NCBI RefSeq assembly: GCF_047511655.1
Contig: NC_133386.1
Span: 171,761,146-171,825,145, forward strand
Length of the DNA stretch: 64,000 bases
Origin: Castor canadensis
Taxonomy: Eukaryota > Chordata > Mammalia > Rodentia > Castoridae
Direction of reading: 5' to 3'
Shown: positions 13,385 to 25,639 of the stretch, piece by piece
How positions within the stretch are numbered: the stretch's first letter is position 1
Layout of the letters: each line of letters begins with the position of its first letter
The notes under the pieces: generated by a model
Seen by the model: only the letters and a program-made list of their open reading frames with translations
Told to the model about the DNA's origin: nothing
The model's database searches: none
Made by a program: the position numbers and the translations under genes

Positions 13385-13575
13385 GGGTCTTGGACTCTTC
13401 TGTGTGCTTATATATATTACTGCATTTGATGCATGGTGCTATAATTATTATGCCTATTTTACAGATTGGAAAGTAGGGGAAGTTAAGTAATCTAACCAAG
13501 GGAATAGGCTGATAAGTGGTAGATATGGGATTTGAACTCAGGAGTCTGATGCTAGTGTTTTAGCATGTAACCCCA
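13385..13575 (-). repeat. MIR (antisense)
   Basis: CCTATTTTACAGATTGGAAAG ... GATATGGGATTTGAACTCAGGAG is MIR core antisense. Confidence 0.65.
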
Positions 13576-13579
13576 AAGT

Positions 13580-13745
13580 CATTCTACTTATTTTATGTCA
13601 GATGCATGACAACCCTGAGAGGTGACATTTATCATTTCTATTTTACAGATGAGCAAACAGAATCTCAGAGAGTTGAAATAAACTACTCAGGTCACACAGG
13701 TAGTGAATAGTCAATGCTTGCTCTGATTCAAGTCTGAGCCCTTAA
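13580..13745 (-). repeat. Second MIR (antisense)
   Basis: TTCTATTTTACAGATGAGCAAAC ... GGTCACACAGGTAGTGAATAG. A separate copy next to the previous one. Confidence 0.65.
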
Positions 13746-14774
13746 GTCACAGATCATCTGACCAAGAAAGGTTAATCCTATTTTTTCTTATCTTGGTCCA
13801 CATGGAGCCTAGCACATGTGATTGACTGACAGCTATGTACTGTGTTGCCACTTGTCTGCACCTGCTCTTACAAGGAGGCACTGGAAGTGAGAGATGGCCA
13901 TTCTAGCTGAGGATTATAGAAATGTGCTACTCTAAGTCTTGTTGTCTTAGAGTATCAAGGAGCAAGAAAAGTACTTTGAAGGGCTGCAACCTTAAATCTC
14001 TTAAGTCAAGCCCCACATTTATAGGTGAGGAACTATTGTTGCAAGGACAACTTACATGACACAGATAAAATGTTAGTAGTCTTGCTAGGGATAGAGCCAA
14101 AGTGTCCTGACACCAGTCTAATGTTCTTTTTGCCACACCTTTGGTTTTCACAGAGTTTTAATGACCCTTATATTACAAGACAATCATTCAAGCAAGCAAA
14201 CAAACAACAACAATAAAAACCCACGAAAAACCAAACAAACAAAAAATCCCACCTGTTTCCATATGGTTTGTTTTCCTACAGGTCAAGGTTGATCTTGTTC
14301 TTCAGTATCAGGACTTTACACTTACTAGAAGTTTCTATGCAGACAGCCTGCATAGATGGAACCAGATGGAATTCTACTTTTATGAGTCAAAACTCTGAAT
14401 ATATTTCTTATGGTTCTATCTGATAGTTTTTCATTTATAATATGTTAGTATTTAGCATAGCCTTCCTTGGATTCAGCATATTAGGAAATCATGCTCCCTT
14501 ATTAGATTAGTTCTTCATCTAAACTCTGTCCCCTAAACCTATACTTTGTATTCTTCCCTTCCCATCCATAAGGAAACATGGGAACAATTCTGTAATAATA
14601 GAGGAGGTTTACCATAGCCAAGAATTCCCCCAAGATTACTGAATATGGGGAATTGGTAGTTTATTCTGCATATGGGCAGTTAAAATTCAAGGTATTTCTT
14701 CCTAAGCGCTACCATTTCCACCACAAACCCCAGATACAACTTCTTTAACATACATGTCATAGTATTTCATAGCT

Positions 14775-14945
14775 CTGTCTTGTAACCTTTATACCTTTCC
14801 ACTTTCTTGTAAGATTGTTTGATTAATTTCTTCTTGCTCCATGAAAGCAGGAACCTGAGTAGTTTTGTTCATACCATACCTTCAGCACTTAGCACTGTCT
14901 ACCATATTGTACGTACTCAATGACTATGTCTTAAACAAATGAACA
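14775..14945 (+). repeat. L2 3' end
   Basis: CTCCATGAAAGCAGGAACCTG ... CAGCACTTAGCACTGTCTACC ... GTACTCAATGACTATG follows the L2 3' consensus order. Confidence 0.5.
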
Positions 14946-17900
14946 AAAATCAAAACACAATGGTGTGGTGTATTCTTGTCTGCCCATTCAGTGAAGCTGA
15001 GGTCAGAATATTTTATTTAAATTTAAATTCAACAGTGGAAATCTGTTGAAAAATCTTCTTATCACTTTTAGAGGCCCACCTGTTCATGCCAGCCAATAAC
15101 CTATGCCAGGTACCAAAGTATTCAAGAGGCAGCCCTAGCAAAGGCTCCTCTTGAAATTCCTTTGTATGGCCACACTGCTAGTAGGTAGAATAATCATTTG
15201 TATCTCAAGATGTAAGAAGATTTAAAATCCATCACCACAAGTATTTGGTCATTATGCTTTCTGACCTCTGGGACAAACATTCTAGAAATTCCTTTCACTT
15301 CCCTGGCTGATACACCCAGAAAGCCAAAGGAAGACCCTGTGGTAGATCTAGCTATGTGGACACTAGATGGTAGAGCCACTTGAGCCAACCGAAGGAGGAA
15401 TGGAAGTAAAAGGGGGAGAATTCTGTGGAATGTCCAGTCTCCCACAGTTCACTAGGATTAGAGGAGTTTGTGTAGGTTAGGAGAGAGTTATGACCAACTG
15501 GGCATAGTAGAAGGTGATCTGGAACAGATTTGAGATGGAGGTAGTTTAAGATTTTTGACCCAAACCAGAGACTTTATGCACTGTCACTGACCAGTCCCTC
15601 TTCAGAGAAAATGATATGACCCTAAAATTAATCCTTAGGCTGTTGATTACCTAGGAAGGCAAAATCCACACAGATTAACCTGGATGCTGCCATGCCTGCA
15701 TCCTAGTTTGGGGCATGAAATCAAATTTGACATCTCTGTAGAGAATGGGACTTCTAGTGACAGACATATTTTTATAAGCTAAGGCATAGAAAGAGTGATC
15801 TCTCCACCACTGGAATAGGGACAGGGTGACCTGACACCTTAACTGCTCTTGATTATCTTGCAGTCTTCAGGGTTAAGATCATTATCTGCAGGGGGTGGGG
15901 TGTGCTGGGAAAGTAGAGTTAGCCTCACTGAGGCTAACCGAATCTGTGGGACATGAGAAAACCAGGCCCTGCGAAATACCTAAAGCAGATTGCATGCTTG
16001 GGAAACCAACTCATCAAAAGGATTTAGGTTAAGTGATTGGTCTAGGCTTAGGTTGAAGTTGGTGGCTGTGTTGCCAGCATTCCCCGTGTCTCTGTCTTCA
16101 CTACCAAACTTCTTCAAACAGTGGTTAATGCATGTTCTTTAAGTTGTCATCTTTTTAATCCTCTGACATCTGGTTTTTATTTCTTAGTTGCCTCCCCAAG
16201 CTGGACCATCTCCCCTGTTGGATCTGGGTTTGTTGGTACTTTCTACAATAGTCCCTGCTCTTCCCCTTAATTGTTCTCTGCTACTGTCCTTTTCTCCAAA
16301 GTCCAAGGAAAGGCGACCAGACAATGTTATAGCCTTCTAACTAGAGGTGCAGTTGATGCTTGACTTACTCATATGCTCCATGGAGTATGAGGGACACAGA
16401 GTCTAAGTCAGCTCCGAGTTCTAAGATGTGAGAATCAAGAAATACCCTTTACTTAAATGGCCAGCTGTGTGTCTGACCACATTTTCTAAGCTTAGAGGTT
16501 GAAACATCTGAACACCAAATATTGTCCTTAAATTGTTATCACAAAAGTCTTCTTTCATTGCCCCTCTATCCACATCTTATCAGAGGGATGCATAATGGAA
16601 GATTGTTAGGTTGAGACAGAAATATGGAAGGTTTTTCTGGGAAGAGTGTTTTGGATTTTAAAGTTTAAGTAATACAGACAAATTTTCTTTACCACTTCTC
16701 CTTTTGCCAAATTCAAGGGTGCAAAACAACACAAAATAAAAAACCCAAAGTATCTGTTAATCAATCTACTGGACATTTTGCATTCATTATGTCATTTATA
16801 CAGCCAATCCCCACTAAAGGGGGTAGGACTCAAAATTAGATTTTTCTGAAGGCAAAATAGTTGATAGAACTATTGAGGGTTTCAACAATTTGCTGAACTG
16901 AAACACTGGTTGGAACCTAGTGTTTTCCCACTGGAGGCAGCTGTATTACTAAGGTGGGATGTAGACCTTCCACGGTGGAGAATAACAGCTCCATTCTTCC
17001 AATGACATGAGTGTGAGCTCCTTTAGGAGGGTCCTAGTGCAGCAAGAACTCTGCGGGGTCTTTGCTAAGTAGACATAGAAGGAGGACAGATAGCTCTGAA
17101 ACACCTGGTAGCTCATTTGGGGACAACAACGTCACCCACATTCATTCAAGTAAATGTTTCCCAGTGTTGCGTGCACAGGGGAATTTAATTCCAGGTCATG
17201 TCTAAACACGGAAGAATAATGAGCTCATAGCATACAGAGTCATGATTCCATCAGGGCTTTCAGATCTGTCTTTTGGTTACCTCCTCTTGCTGCAAGCCCT
17301 CAAATATGCCCATAAAACTTGGTATGAATGCCAAAGTTGGAGGTTGTCCTTAGTTCCTAGGGATGTGATCCACTGAGGATTTGTGCAGTCTGAAATAATT
17401 AATCAACAACTTCTTTTGGGAGGGATTATAAGAGAGAGACTTAGAGGCTGGCTGAGTCACCCTCTTTACCCAGTTGTTTCATGCCTTCTGTAGTATGTGC
17501 CCTCTGGTGGGCATTAATGTGACTCAGAGATCTTCAACACCTTATGTCCACTGATGTATCTGTTCTCATGCTTTTACCCCAGACCAATTTGATCCCAGTC
17601 TTACAATCTTTCTCCTTTTAGGCCTCAGATCAGCCTAAGAGACTTGCTAACAAGTCTGATTATATTTTAACCTTGGGCAATCTTTTTAGTCCATACAAAG
17701 TAGGTGATCAGATTCATAACCTGAAATTGCCCAATGTGGGGAGGGGAAAGGAGGGAAGTGGCACAAACAATGTATACACACGTAAGTAAATGTAAAAATG
17801 ATAAAATAAAGGGAGAAAAAAATTAAAATTGCCCATTGGAAGATTTTTTGCCTCCTCATCTCTATACCTCAAGTTTACCCCTAAGGGAATGTAGCTTCTA

Positions 17901-18294
17901 GCCATTTTTTTTGTTTTGAACCACATACTGAACTGAACCCTCCACAAACCAAGCCTAGGCTCTTTCTTCTTCTGCCAGCTGTGGTAAAGAATTCCCCCAT
18001 AAGGCCATATGGGGCTAAGGGATGGGTGCTGGTGCAACAATAGCAAATAATTTGGAACCCTTGGCTACCTTCTGTTGCCACTTCCTTGTGACCTCTAGAC
18101 TGGCTCACGCTTGACCCCAGGTATGCTACTTCCGTTTATGATGCATTGTGGCTGAGTCTGTCTGAACTACAACTTGGTGAGTCTGACAAAACTCAGCTTA
18201 TGATGATGGGTGTTTTGGATGCATGATTTCTTGGTGGATAATCAGGGTTCTCCAAAGAAACAGATCCAATAGGATATATTAATCTCTATATCGA
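14946..18294. other. Non-coding, unassigned
   Basis: 3.3 kb with no gene, no SINE and no LINE that I can name; notably repeat-poor by eye compared with its surroundings. 15480-16100 and 16900-17530 have balanced base composition and could be conserved non-coding sequence (inference only). Confidence 0.4.
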
Positions 18295-18735
18295 TACAGG
18301 TGGTTCCTGACTTTTGATGGTTTGACTTAAGATTTTTTTGAGTTTACAATGGTGTGAAAGTGATACACGTTCAGCAGCCGCCCCACTTTCAATTTCAATC
18401 TTTTCCCGGGCTACTGGTAAGATGCCTTCTTCTGATGCTGGGCAATCACAGTGAGCCACAGCTCTCAGTCAGTCACATAATCACAAGAGTAAACAGCCAA
18501 TACTGTGCCTATATGGAAAACAATATGCAGTAAGTTACCTGAAATAGTTAATACTTTATTATAAAGTAGGCTCTGTGTTTGAGGATTTTGCCCAACTATA
18601 GGCTAAGGGAGAATTCCAAACATGTTTAAGGGAGGCTCAGCTAAGCTATGATGTTCAGTAGGTTAGGGGCGTGGAATGTATTTTCAACCTACAACACTTT
18701 CGACTTATAATGGGTTTATCAGGCATATGTGAAAT
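18295..18735 (+). mobile_element. Tigger/pogo-type DNA transposon relic
   Basis: The ends are inverted: GGTGGTTCCTGACTTTTGATGG at the left and the complementary CGACTTATAATGGG toward the right (about 18706). The interior TTTATTATAAAGTAGGCT and TTTGCCCAACTATAGGCT phrases are familiar from this non-autonomous eutherian family. The exact subfamily is not determined. Confidence 0.55.
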
Positions 18736-18749
18736 ATATTGACTTTAGA

Positions 18750-20300
18750 ACCCAAAGAAGTCTACAAGAGTTGTGCTTTCTTCTTAGTGTGAAGTATGAG
18801 ATATAACAATTTGTCTTTTACTTTGGATGGGATACCCTGGCAGTTAGACCTTTAATTTTTTCCCTAACATGTTGAGCTTGTGAATATTCATAAATTTATG
18901 CCCCACCTACTAGGAAAGCCACTCCCTGATCATTCGGTCTATCAAGCAAATGTCATCAATGTAGTACGTCACTCTGATGTTATGTGAAATACACAAAAGT
19001 CCAAATCATTTCAGACTATCTTACAAGAAAGAGAGTTAACATAGCCCAAGGGAAAGTTATGACTGTTACTCATTTCTCATGAAGGTGAACTATTTCTGAG
19101 AGAAAGCAATGGCTCCATACCATATACTGGAGGCCACGTCAATGTACTCAATAAACATGCCATATCTGGCATGGCAACTATAGTTAGGTTTGTGGCATTC
19201 CACTCTCACCTTCCAGGAGATCTGTATAATATCTCCAGAAACCTAAATTGGTGAATTAAGTGGAGATAAAATAGGGACTTTCACCCCTACCTCCTTTAGA
19301 TCCTTAAGGATGAAATTAATTTCTGACATCCCTATAAGGATATTGAGGTGGTTTTTCTTTAGTTGGCCCCATCTGCTGGCATCCTAGCCAGAGTGGTACA
19401 ACCTGTACCTTATAAAGTAACCATAACCAGCCTGAGATCTTAGCCTCTTTTGAGGAATTCACTCCCATGGATGCCCTCTCCCTCTTGCAGGTACATGTTA
19501 CTAAGGGGTTGCAGCTCCTTTGGGGTCTCTTTCCTCCCTTATTAGGCTTGGTTCAATCCTAGTTGGGTTATTCTGTGACTCCACTCTAATTATGAACCAA
19601 ATGGTTCATGAGAACAGGTGAGATCTGGGATCCGGATCCTGGGGGGATTACATGTGGAAGAAACAGGGAAGAAATTCTAGTTCCTAACGGGAAAGGGAGT
19701 TCATTTCCACAGGCTTAGGAAGTCCAGGGAGTCAGGAATTAAGTATTTTCAGGGCCGTCAGTGATGATTTCTCTATCTAGGGGTCAGGGTACAATAATGG
19801 TTCCCCAACTTGACCTTCTTGTGGCCATGGGATTTTAACACTCTGATTATTAAACCCTGAACCTGTTCTTCAGCTTCTCATGCTCTCCCACTGCAAGAGG
19901 TAAGTCTCTTGGCTATCAAAGAAGCCTTCTGGCCTTTACTCTTGGCTTTCGTCTGTTGATCAACTTTCATCCTTTTGTTATTTTTAACAGAGTAATGGTC
20001 ACAGTGGCCATCCAATTCCACTGTCACTGCAGTGACTATCTTCTCCATCATTTTCAAATTACATGCTGGTGTTTTTCCTTCTTCAGTGAGCTATCCTACT
20101 TTACCATGAGCAAACTTTTCAATTAAACCATTATCATCTGGTGACAGGGGCTACCTATTCTACCTACCACTAGATGAGGTCTTCAATGCAACTTGATGGA
20201 AGAGATGCAGTTCCAAAATTCTATCTTATTCCACATTTTCTCAGAGCACTTCTGCTACTGACTGTCACAGGCCAAGTTTCCCCAGAAGCAGACTATGAGA
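18750..20300 (-). pseudogene. ERV-L-like internal sequence (antisense) with RT motif
   Basis: On the minus strand near 18950-18975 the sequence reads N-I-R-V-T-Y-Y-I-D-D-I, the reverse-transcriptase YXDD box in the YIDD form used by class III (ERV-L) elements. Neighbouring minus-strand frames give short, frame-broken pieces typical of the preceding RT palm. Sequence out to about 20300 looks like further upstream internal region, but I cannot place it by motif. There are many stops and no intact frame. Confidence 0.55.
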
Positions 20301-20428
20301 GCATGTTCAGTACAGGATGTTTATTAAACAGTGTCCTTATTTAGGTCAATCCATGTGAATGGGTGACCCATTTGTAACAGTTTTCCAAGGACAGTTTTAT
20401 TTTTGGCATTGAAAATCCAGTGTTCTGG

Positions 20429-20846
20429 TGTAAGAAAAATGATCTTTTCTATGAAAATATTTGTTACTCTCTTAGATTACTTAAAAATTTCTCAGGTCAC
20501 CATCTTAGGTGACTTGCATGTTTAAAGGGTCCTTGCTTTTTCTTCTGGATTCCTGTATGACTCCATTGCCTGACAAAGTATATGCCCTAACCCATCCCCC
20601 AAGCCTTTTAGCCAATCAAGGGTTAAAGATTGTGAACCTTTGACCTGGACAAATCCCAGGTGAGGGGCAGGTACAACTGTGTCAGGGATATAAGGAGGAG
20701 CCACTGTCAGTCATTTTGTGCTTGTGAGTTTGCTTAGCGGGAGTGAGCACATGCTTGTACCCTCTTGATCAAGATAAATTGCCTTGCTAAGATTTTCTGT
20801 CTCTTGTGTGTCTGTTTTTGGCACCAGAGTGTCTTTAATTGCAACA
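20429..20846 (+). repeat. 5' LTR of the endogenous retrovirus
   Basis: 418 bp, starts TG and ends CA. It has GATATAAGGAG (TATA-like) near 20687, and TCAAGATAAATTGCC is a weak polyadenylation-signal candidate about 90 bp further on. It pairs with 24856-25267. Confidence 0.92.
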
Positions 20847-20849
20847 CCT

Positions 20850-20867
20850 TGGGGTTTTGTCTGGGAT
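20850..20867 (+). other. Primer binding site, tRNA-Pro type
   Basis: Three bases after the 5' LTR, TGGGGTTTTGTCTGGGAT matches the proline PBS at 14 of 18 positions. Three of the four differences are C-to-T changes, two of them at CpG sites of the proline PBS, as expected of methylation decay. Confidence 0.75.
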
Positions 20868-21420
20868 ATTACATTCATCTGGGAAAGGGAGGTCCCTAGC
20901 CCTTCCCTAGGGAGACGTGTCCTGCTGCCTAGTTGTGGCAGCCCCGAGGTTTGGCCAATGGTGACAACTTTCTGGATCTGCAAATGAAATTGGACTCCAG
21001 AATTTCTTGACAATGCGGGTAAAAGAGTTCTGAAGACAGGAACCATGGCAACCACTTGAGTTTTGTGCACAAACCAAGACAAGAAATGTCACAAGGATGA
21101 CTAAGTAGGGTCTTGGTCATTGGGATTTTGGGGCTGTGTGGTGTGTGAATGAGACTTCTTGGATGACATGTGGTGAAAGTGGAGTCCTAATCCATAGTTC
21201 CGAGGTCACCTCATACTATTTAAGGCAGATTATATTTTTAAATCTAATCCAGGTCAGAAGCTTATACTGACCTGCAGGCTACCAAAAGGTGCTCCAAGCT
21301 CCCACAAAAGATGTGAGCAGAGATGGACAAAGCGAGAAAGAATCAGAGTGCAAGACACCTCCAAGGCAAAGGGGGCGTTGAGCTCCTGATGGACAGAGCA
21401 CAGTCAAACAGAAGGGAGAA

Positions 21421-23030
21421 ATGGGAAATAAAGGCAGCAAAGAGGGAGATCAGGATAAAATACCCTCTGGGAGCCCCCTAGGGAAGATGCTAAAATATTG
21501 GGATGATAGCCTCCGTACTATAGGGAAAAAGAAACAAAGAATGGTTAAATACTGTTGTTTTAGCTGGACCCAAGAACTCATCTTAAAGCCTTTGGTTTTT
21601 TGGCCAAAATTTGGGTCTAACAAGGACTGGGTCTGTCAACTATTAATTGAGCATGAGCATGTTAACAAGAGCTCAGTCACTCAAGAAGAGGTAGAATGTG
21701 CCCTCTGTTGGAAACAGAGTCCTGTAGACCTATTTTCACTTAAAGACAAGAAAAGACAAAAAGAAAAAAAACCAAAACCCCTTCTAACTGGGATTTACTC
21801 TCTTCCCTTCCCCTCCCTTATAACCCTGTTGGTCCCCCAGCTCAGGCGCCAGAGCCAGTCCTGGTGCCACCACCCCAGGCTTCTGCCTCTCTACCTCCCC
21901 CTCCTAACCCTTCCACCTCTAGCCTCCCTTCAGCTCCCTGCCCGCTCACACCTTACCCAAACCTGTCCCTACCACAACTCCAGAAGGAGTTAGAGCAATG
22001 TTGTTGGGACATTGAGAATCTACATTTTCCTCAGTCTCAAGAGGGAAGACCATCCTCCCTCTTTCTGAGGGAGGTCCTCCTCGGAGGGGGTGAAATTGGG
22101 TTTGTAAATGTCCCTCTTATCAGCTCTGAGGTCTGAAATTTTAAAAAGGAGTTGTGACCCCTTCTCAAGGATCCCTTTGGGGTTTTAGAACATGTTGGTA
22201 AATTTTTGGGACCACAGATAAATACTTGGGCTGAGTTAATGTCTATTTTGGGAATTCTCTTCTCAGAGGAGGAAAGAGCCATGATTCGTAGAGCATCAAT
22301 GGCCGTCTGGGAACATGATCATCCCTGGACAGAACATCCTGGCGGCTGATGTTACGTTTCCTAACCAAGATCCCCAGTGGGATAGCGACACTCCAGGACA
22401 CTGAGAAAATATGAGGGACTGGAGAGATTTAATAATAAGGGGAATCCAGGAATCAGTGCCGAGGTCACAAAACCTCTCTAAAGCCTTTAATGTCCAACAA
22501 GGGAAGGATGAGGGACCAACCAAGTTCATGAGCCACCTCAAGGATCAGATGAGAAAGTATGCTGGACTAGATTTAGAAGACCCTTTAGGACAGGGAATGT
22601 GAAAATTTCGCTTTGTTACAAACAGTTGGGCAAGTATAGCAAGAAAATTACAAAAACTAGAAAACTGGAAAAATAGATCCATAGAGGAATTATTAGGAGG
22701 CACAAAAGGTATATGTAAGGAGAGAGGTAGAAAAACAAAACCAAAAAGCAAAGATTTTGTTATCCACGATTTTAACAGGTTAATAGTGGAAGGTCAAATC
22801 AGTGTCCTATCAGACAGCAGGTTAATAGGGAAAGGCCAAACCAATACCTATTGGACCTCAACTAGTTTGGCCTCCCTCTTTGGGGTATAAGAAGTCAGAA
22901 GATGAAACAAAGAAGAGGGAAAAATAAGTGCTTTAAATGTGGGGAGACCAGACACTTTAAGAGAGAATGTCCAGAATGGGAAAGAAAGCATAGGGAAACT
23001 ATTCTCTTAATGACCTTTGATGAAGAATAG
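21421..23030 (+). pseudogene. Retroviral gag, frameshifted
   Basis: Begins with an MG myristoylation-type start (MGNKGSKEGD) 575 bp after the LTR. The matrix-like part reads in frame 1 to about 21850. A proline-rich p12-like linker and the start of capsid continue in frame 3 (about 21864-22136). A late-capsid segment is back in frame 1 (22411-22602). The nucleocapsid is in frame 3, with C-X2-C-X4-H-X4-C at 22929-22970, ending in TAG at 23028-23030. At least three frame changes are therefore present. A TAG at the end of gag is where gammaretroviruses read through into protease (family knowledge). Confidence 0.85.
22929..22970 (+). other. Nucleocapsid CCHC zinc knuckle
   Basis: Encodes CFKCGETRHFKREC, a perfect C-X2-C-X4-H-X4-C knuckle. 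There is one copy, as in gammaretroviral nucleocapsids. It fixes the reading frame at the end of gag. Confidence 0.9.
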
Positions 23031-23086
23031 GGGAGTCAGGAGCTCTTTTACTTTAAAGGCTTCCACTCAGAGACCCACAGGGAAGC

Positions 23087-24840
23087 CTGGTATCTGTCCA
23101 TAGTGGACGGATGTGGGGTGGAACCCTGGATATAAAGGGTACACTTCTCCCTTTTTATGAAAATCCTAAGGGCTGGACTAGACCCCAGGGCACTGGAAAG
23201 ACTCTGATTTCCACCATACAAAATAATCAACAGTCTTTTAACAGACTACAGTCGAAATTACAAGCTGTTTTGGACACACCCTGTCCTTCTTGTAAAGATA
23301 AACAATGTAACCCACTTAGATTAGTCATAGAAAACCCTTGGAGTATGACACTGGAACCATCTATATTTCGTAGATATGGGTTGGGAGCAGATGTCTCAGG
23401 GACAGACCTGTTAGGTGCCTTTGAGCTCCATCTAGCTCCCAACCTCTCCTAGGTGACATCCAGTTCTACCTCTACTCCAACATTACCTCCATGTTTGTAC
23501 AACAATCCAACTCAGGTAACTGTAGTAGAAGTCAAGGACCTAAGACAAACTGTGGCTATTGAAATCGGATACGGGGATACAAATGCTTGGATGAAATGGA
23601 TAAAATATTCTGTTTGCACATTAAATAAGAGTGATTGCTATGCTTGTACTACTGGGAGACCAGAGTCTCAGGTGGTCCCGTTTTCATTAGGATGGCCCTC
23701 AGATCTGGATGGGATGTATTGCATGTTGACTTTGTTTCAAGATGCCAAAGTTTGGGGCAACGAATCCTGCCTGATGCTATCACTACTGTTCCCAGAGGTC
23801 AGAGGTCCTGTGGGTCAGCCCCCAAGGACTATTAAGCCACCCACTCTAGACATCAACTATACCTCATATCTCACCAGATGGTGGGAACGATTGACAAATG
23901 TGGGAAACCTGACCAGATGCAGTGAAAGCCGATCCTTCAACAGCCTCACAAACCAGTGCACACTCTCAGGGCAGAGCAGATGTCTGGGGATACTGTGGAG
24001 GACCTTTACTTGAGACTCTCCCAGGTAACTGGGCAGGCACCTGTGCTTTGGTGCAGTTGGCAATCCCTTTCATCCTAGCATTTAGATCCCCAGCCCGTGC
24101 CACATCTAGAAAAAGGAGAGACACAGACATAGCCAACTGCAGAGGCTCTCTTGTTCCCCATGCTTACATTGATGCTATTGGGGTTCCTAGGGGAGTGCCA
24201 AATGAATTCAAAGCCAGGAACCAAATTGCAGCAGGGTTTGAATCAGTACTCTTTTGGTGATCCACTATAAATAAAAATGTCAATTGGATTAATTATATTT
24301 ATTATAAACAGTAAAGGTTTGTTAACTGTACCAGGGATGCAATCAAAGGAATAGCAGAGCAATTGGGACCAACTATCCAGATGGCTTGGGAGAGCAGGCT
24401 AGCTTTAGACATGATGTTGACTGAAAGGGAGGGGTTTGCATAATGATTGGAGTTTCGTGTTGCACATTTATACCAAATAATACAGCCCCCGATTAAACTA
24501 TTACAAAGACCCTACAGGGATTAACTACCTTATCTAATTAGCTAGCTGAAAATTCAGGTATAAATGATCCCTCCACTGACTTAATGGAAAAATGGTTTTT
24601 GGAAGACGGAAAGGCTGGATGATCTCAATCCTAACCTCCTTGATCATAGTGGCTGGAGTTTTAATTTTAGTAGGATGCTGCATAATTCCTTGTGTCCAAG
24701 GACTAATACAGTGGTTAACTGAGACATCACTCACCAAACAATCACCTCCACTCTACCAAAATAACTTGCTTCTATTAGAAACACAGGAACATGAGAGCCA
24801 ACAGCAACTAAGTGAGTCTGAAGAAAAGAATTTAAATTAA
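23087..24840 (+). pseudogene. Retroviral env (gamma-type), broken
   Basis: Surface-subunit sequence reads in frame 2 from about 23111 to 24013, interrupted by one in-frame TAG at 23450-23452. It includes a C-Y-A-C candidate CXXC motif (23636-23647). A basic R-K-R-R furin-type site lies at 24108-24119 in frame 3, a C-X6-CC motif at 24437-24463 in frame 2, and a hydrophobic membrane span followed by G-C-C-I-I-P-C-V and a short tail in frame 1 (24592-24840). The tail ends 1 bp before the polypurine tract. Several frameshifts and stops mean no full envelope can be made. Confidence 0.87.
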
Positions 24841-24855
24841 AAAGAAGGGGGAAAA
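24841..24855 (+). other. Polypurine tract
   Basis: AAAGAAGGGGGAAAA directly before the 3' LTR, overlapping nothing else. This is the plus-strand primer site of retroviral reverse transcription. Confidence 0.8.
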
Positions 24856-25267
24856 TGTAAAAAAATGATCTTTTCTATCAAAGTATTTGTTACCCTCTTA
24901 GATTACTTAAAAATTCCTTAGGTTGCCATCTTAGGTGACTTGCATGTTAAAGGGTCCTTGCTTCTTCTTCCAGATTCCTGTACGACACCATTGTCCAACA
25001 AACTATGTGCCCTAACCCATCCCCCAAACCTTTTAGCCAATTGAGGGAAATTGTGAACCTTTTACCTGGACAAATCCCAGGTGAGGGGCAGGTACAACTG
25101 CATCAGGGATATAAGGAGGAGCTACTGTCAGCCATTTTGTGCTTGTGAATTTGCTTAGTGGAAGTGAGCACCTGCTTGCACCCTCTTGATCAAAAGAAAT
25201 TGCCTTGTCAAGATTTTCTGTCTCTTGTGTGTCTGTTTTTGGCACCAGAGGGTCTTTAATTCCAAGA
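24856..25267 (+). repeat. 3' LTR of the endogenous retrovirus
   Basis: 412 bp, begins TGTAAA. Its last bases are GA instead of CA, a point change confirmed by the CTGG target duplication that follows immediately. Relative to the 5' LTR it has a gap of about 6 bp near 25045. Confidence 0.92.
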
Positions 25268-25639
25268 CTGGGAACCCCTAAGTCCTGGGAACTCCAGGAC
25301 TATTGATAGTGTTGTGTTTGGAAACAACAAGACAGAAGCATGGTTGAACAGAAGAAGCCAAACTGCCATGCAGGCCTGATGGTCTCACTGCCCCACGAGA
25401 GCTCTGGAACTAAATTAGCCCATCAGACATGTCCAGCATCAGCTGAAACAGCCTTCATACTCCTGCTTCTTCAGTAATTGGCTGTGTGTGGTCCTAAGAA
25501 GTTTGTGACCTTGAATGAGCAACTCTGCAGCTGAAAGATCTTTGAATGGGGTTAACAGCTAAAGGCTGTCTGCTGACACCACTCCTAGTAGGTGGTGCAA
25601 AAATGCTCCCATGAAAAGGGATCTGGATGGTGAGTTCTC

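Larger units (their letters stand above)
20429..25267 (+). mobile_element. Class I (gamma-type) endogenous retrovirus lacking pol
   Basis: 4.84 kb element with LTRs at 20429-20846 and 24856-25267, flanked by the 4-bp direct repeat CTGG (20425-20428 and 25268-25271), the duplication size usual for gamma-type retroviruses. Internal order: proline-type primer binding site, gag with a myristoylation-type MG start and a CCHC zinc knuckle, then after only about 80 bp env, then a polypurine tract. No reverse transcriptase, RNase H or integrase sequence fits in the gap. Gag and env both carry frameshifts and stops, so the copy is inactive. By hand count the LTRs differ at about 38 of 405 aligned sites (about 9%), so the insertion is old but far younger than the MIR/L2 background. 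Confidence 0.93.

Noticed and set aside
21421-24840. Functional or co-opted retroviral gag or env gene
   Set aside because: Gag has at least three frame changes, env has a nonsense codon plus frame changes between surface and membrane parts; neither can yield a full protein from this copy.
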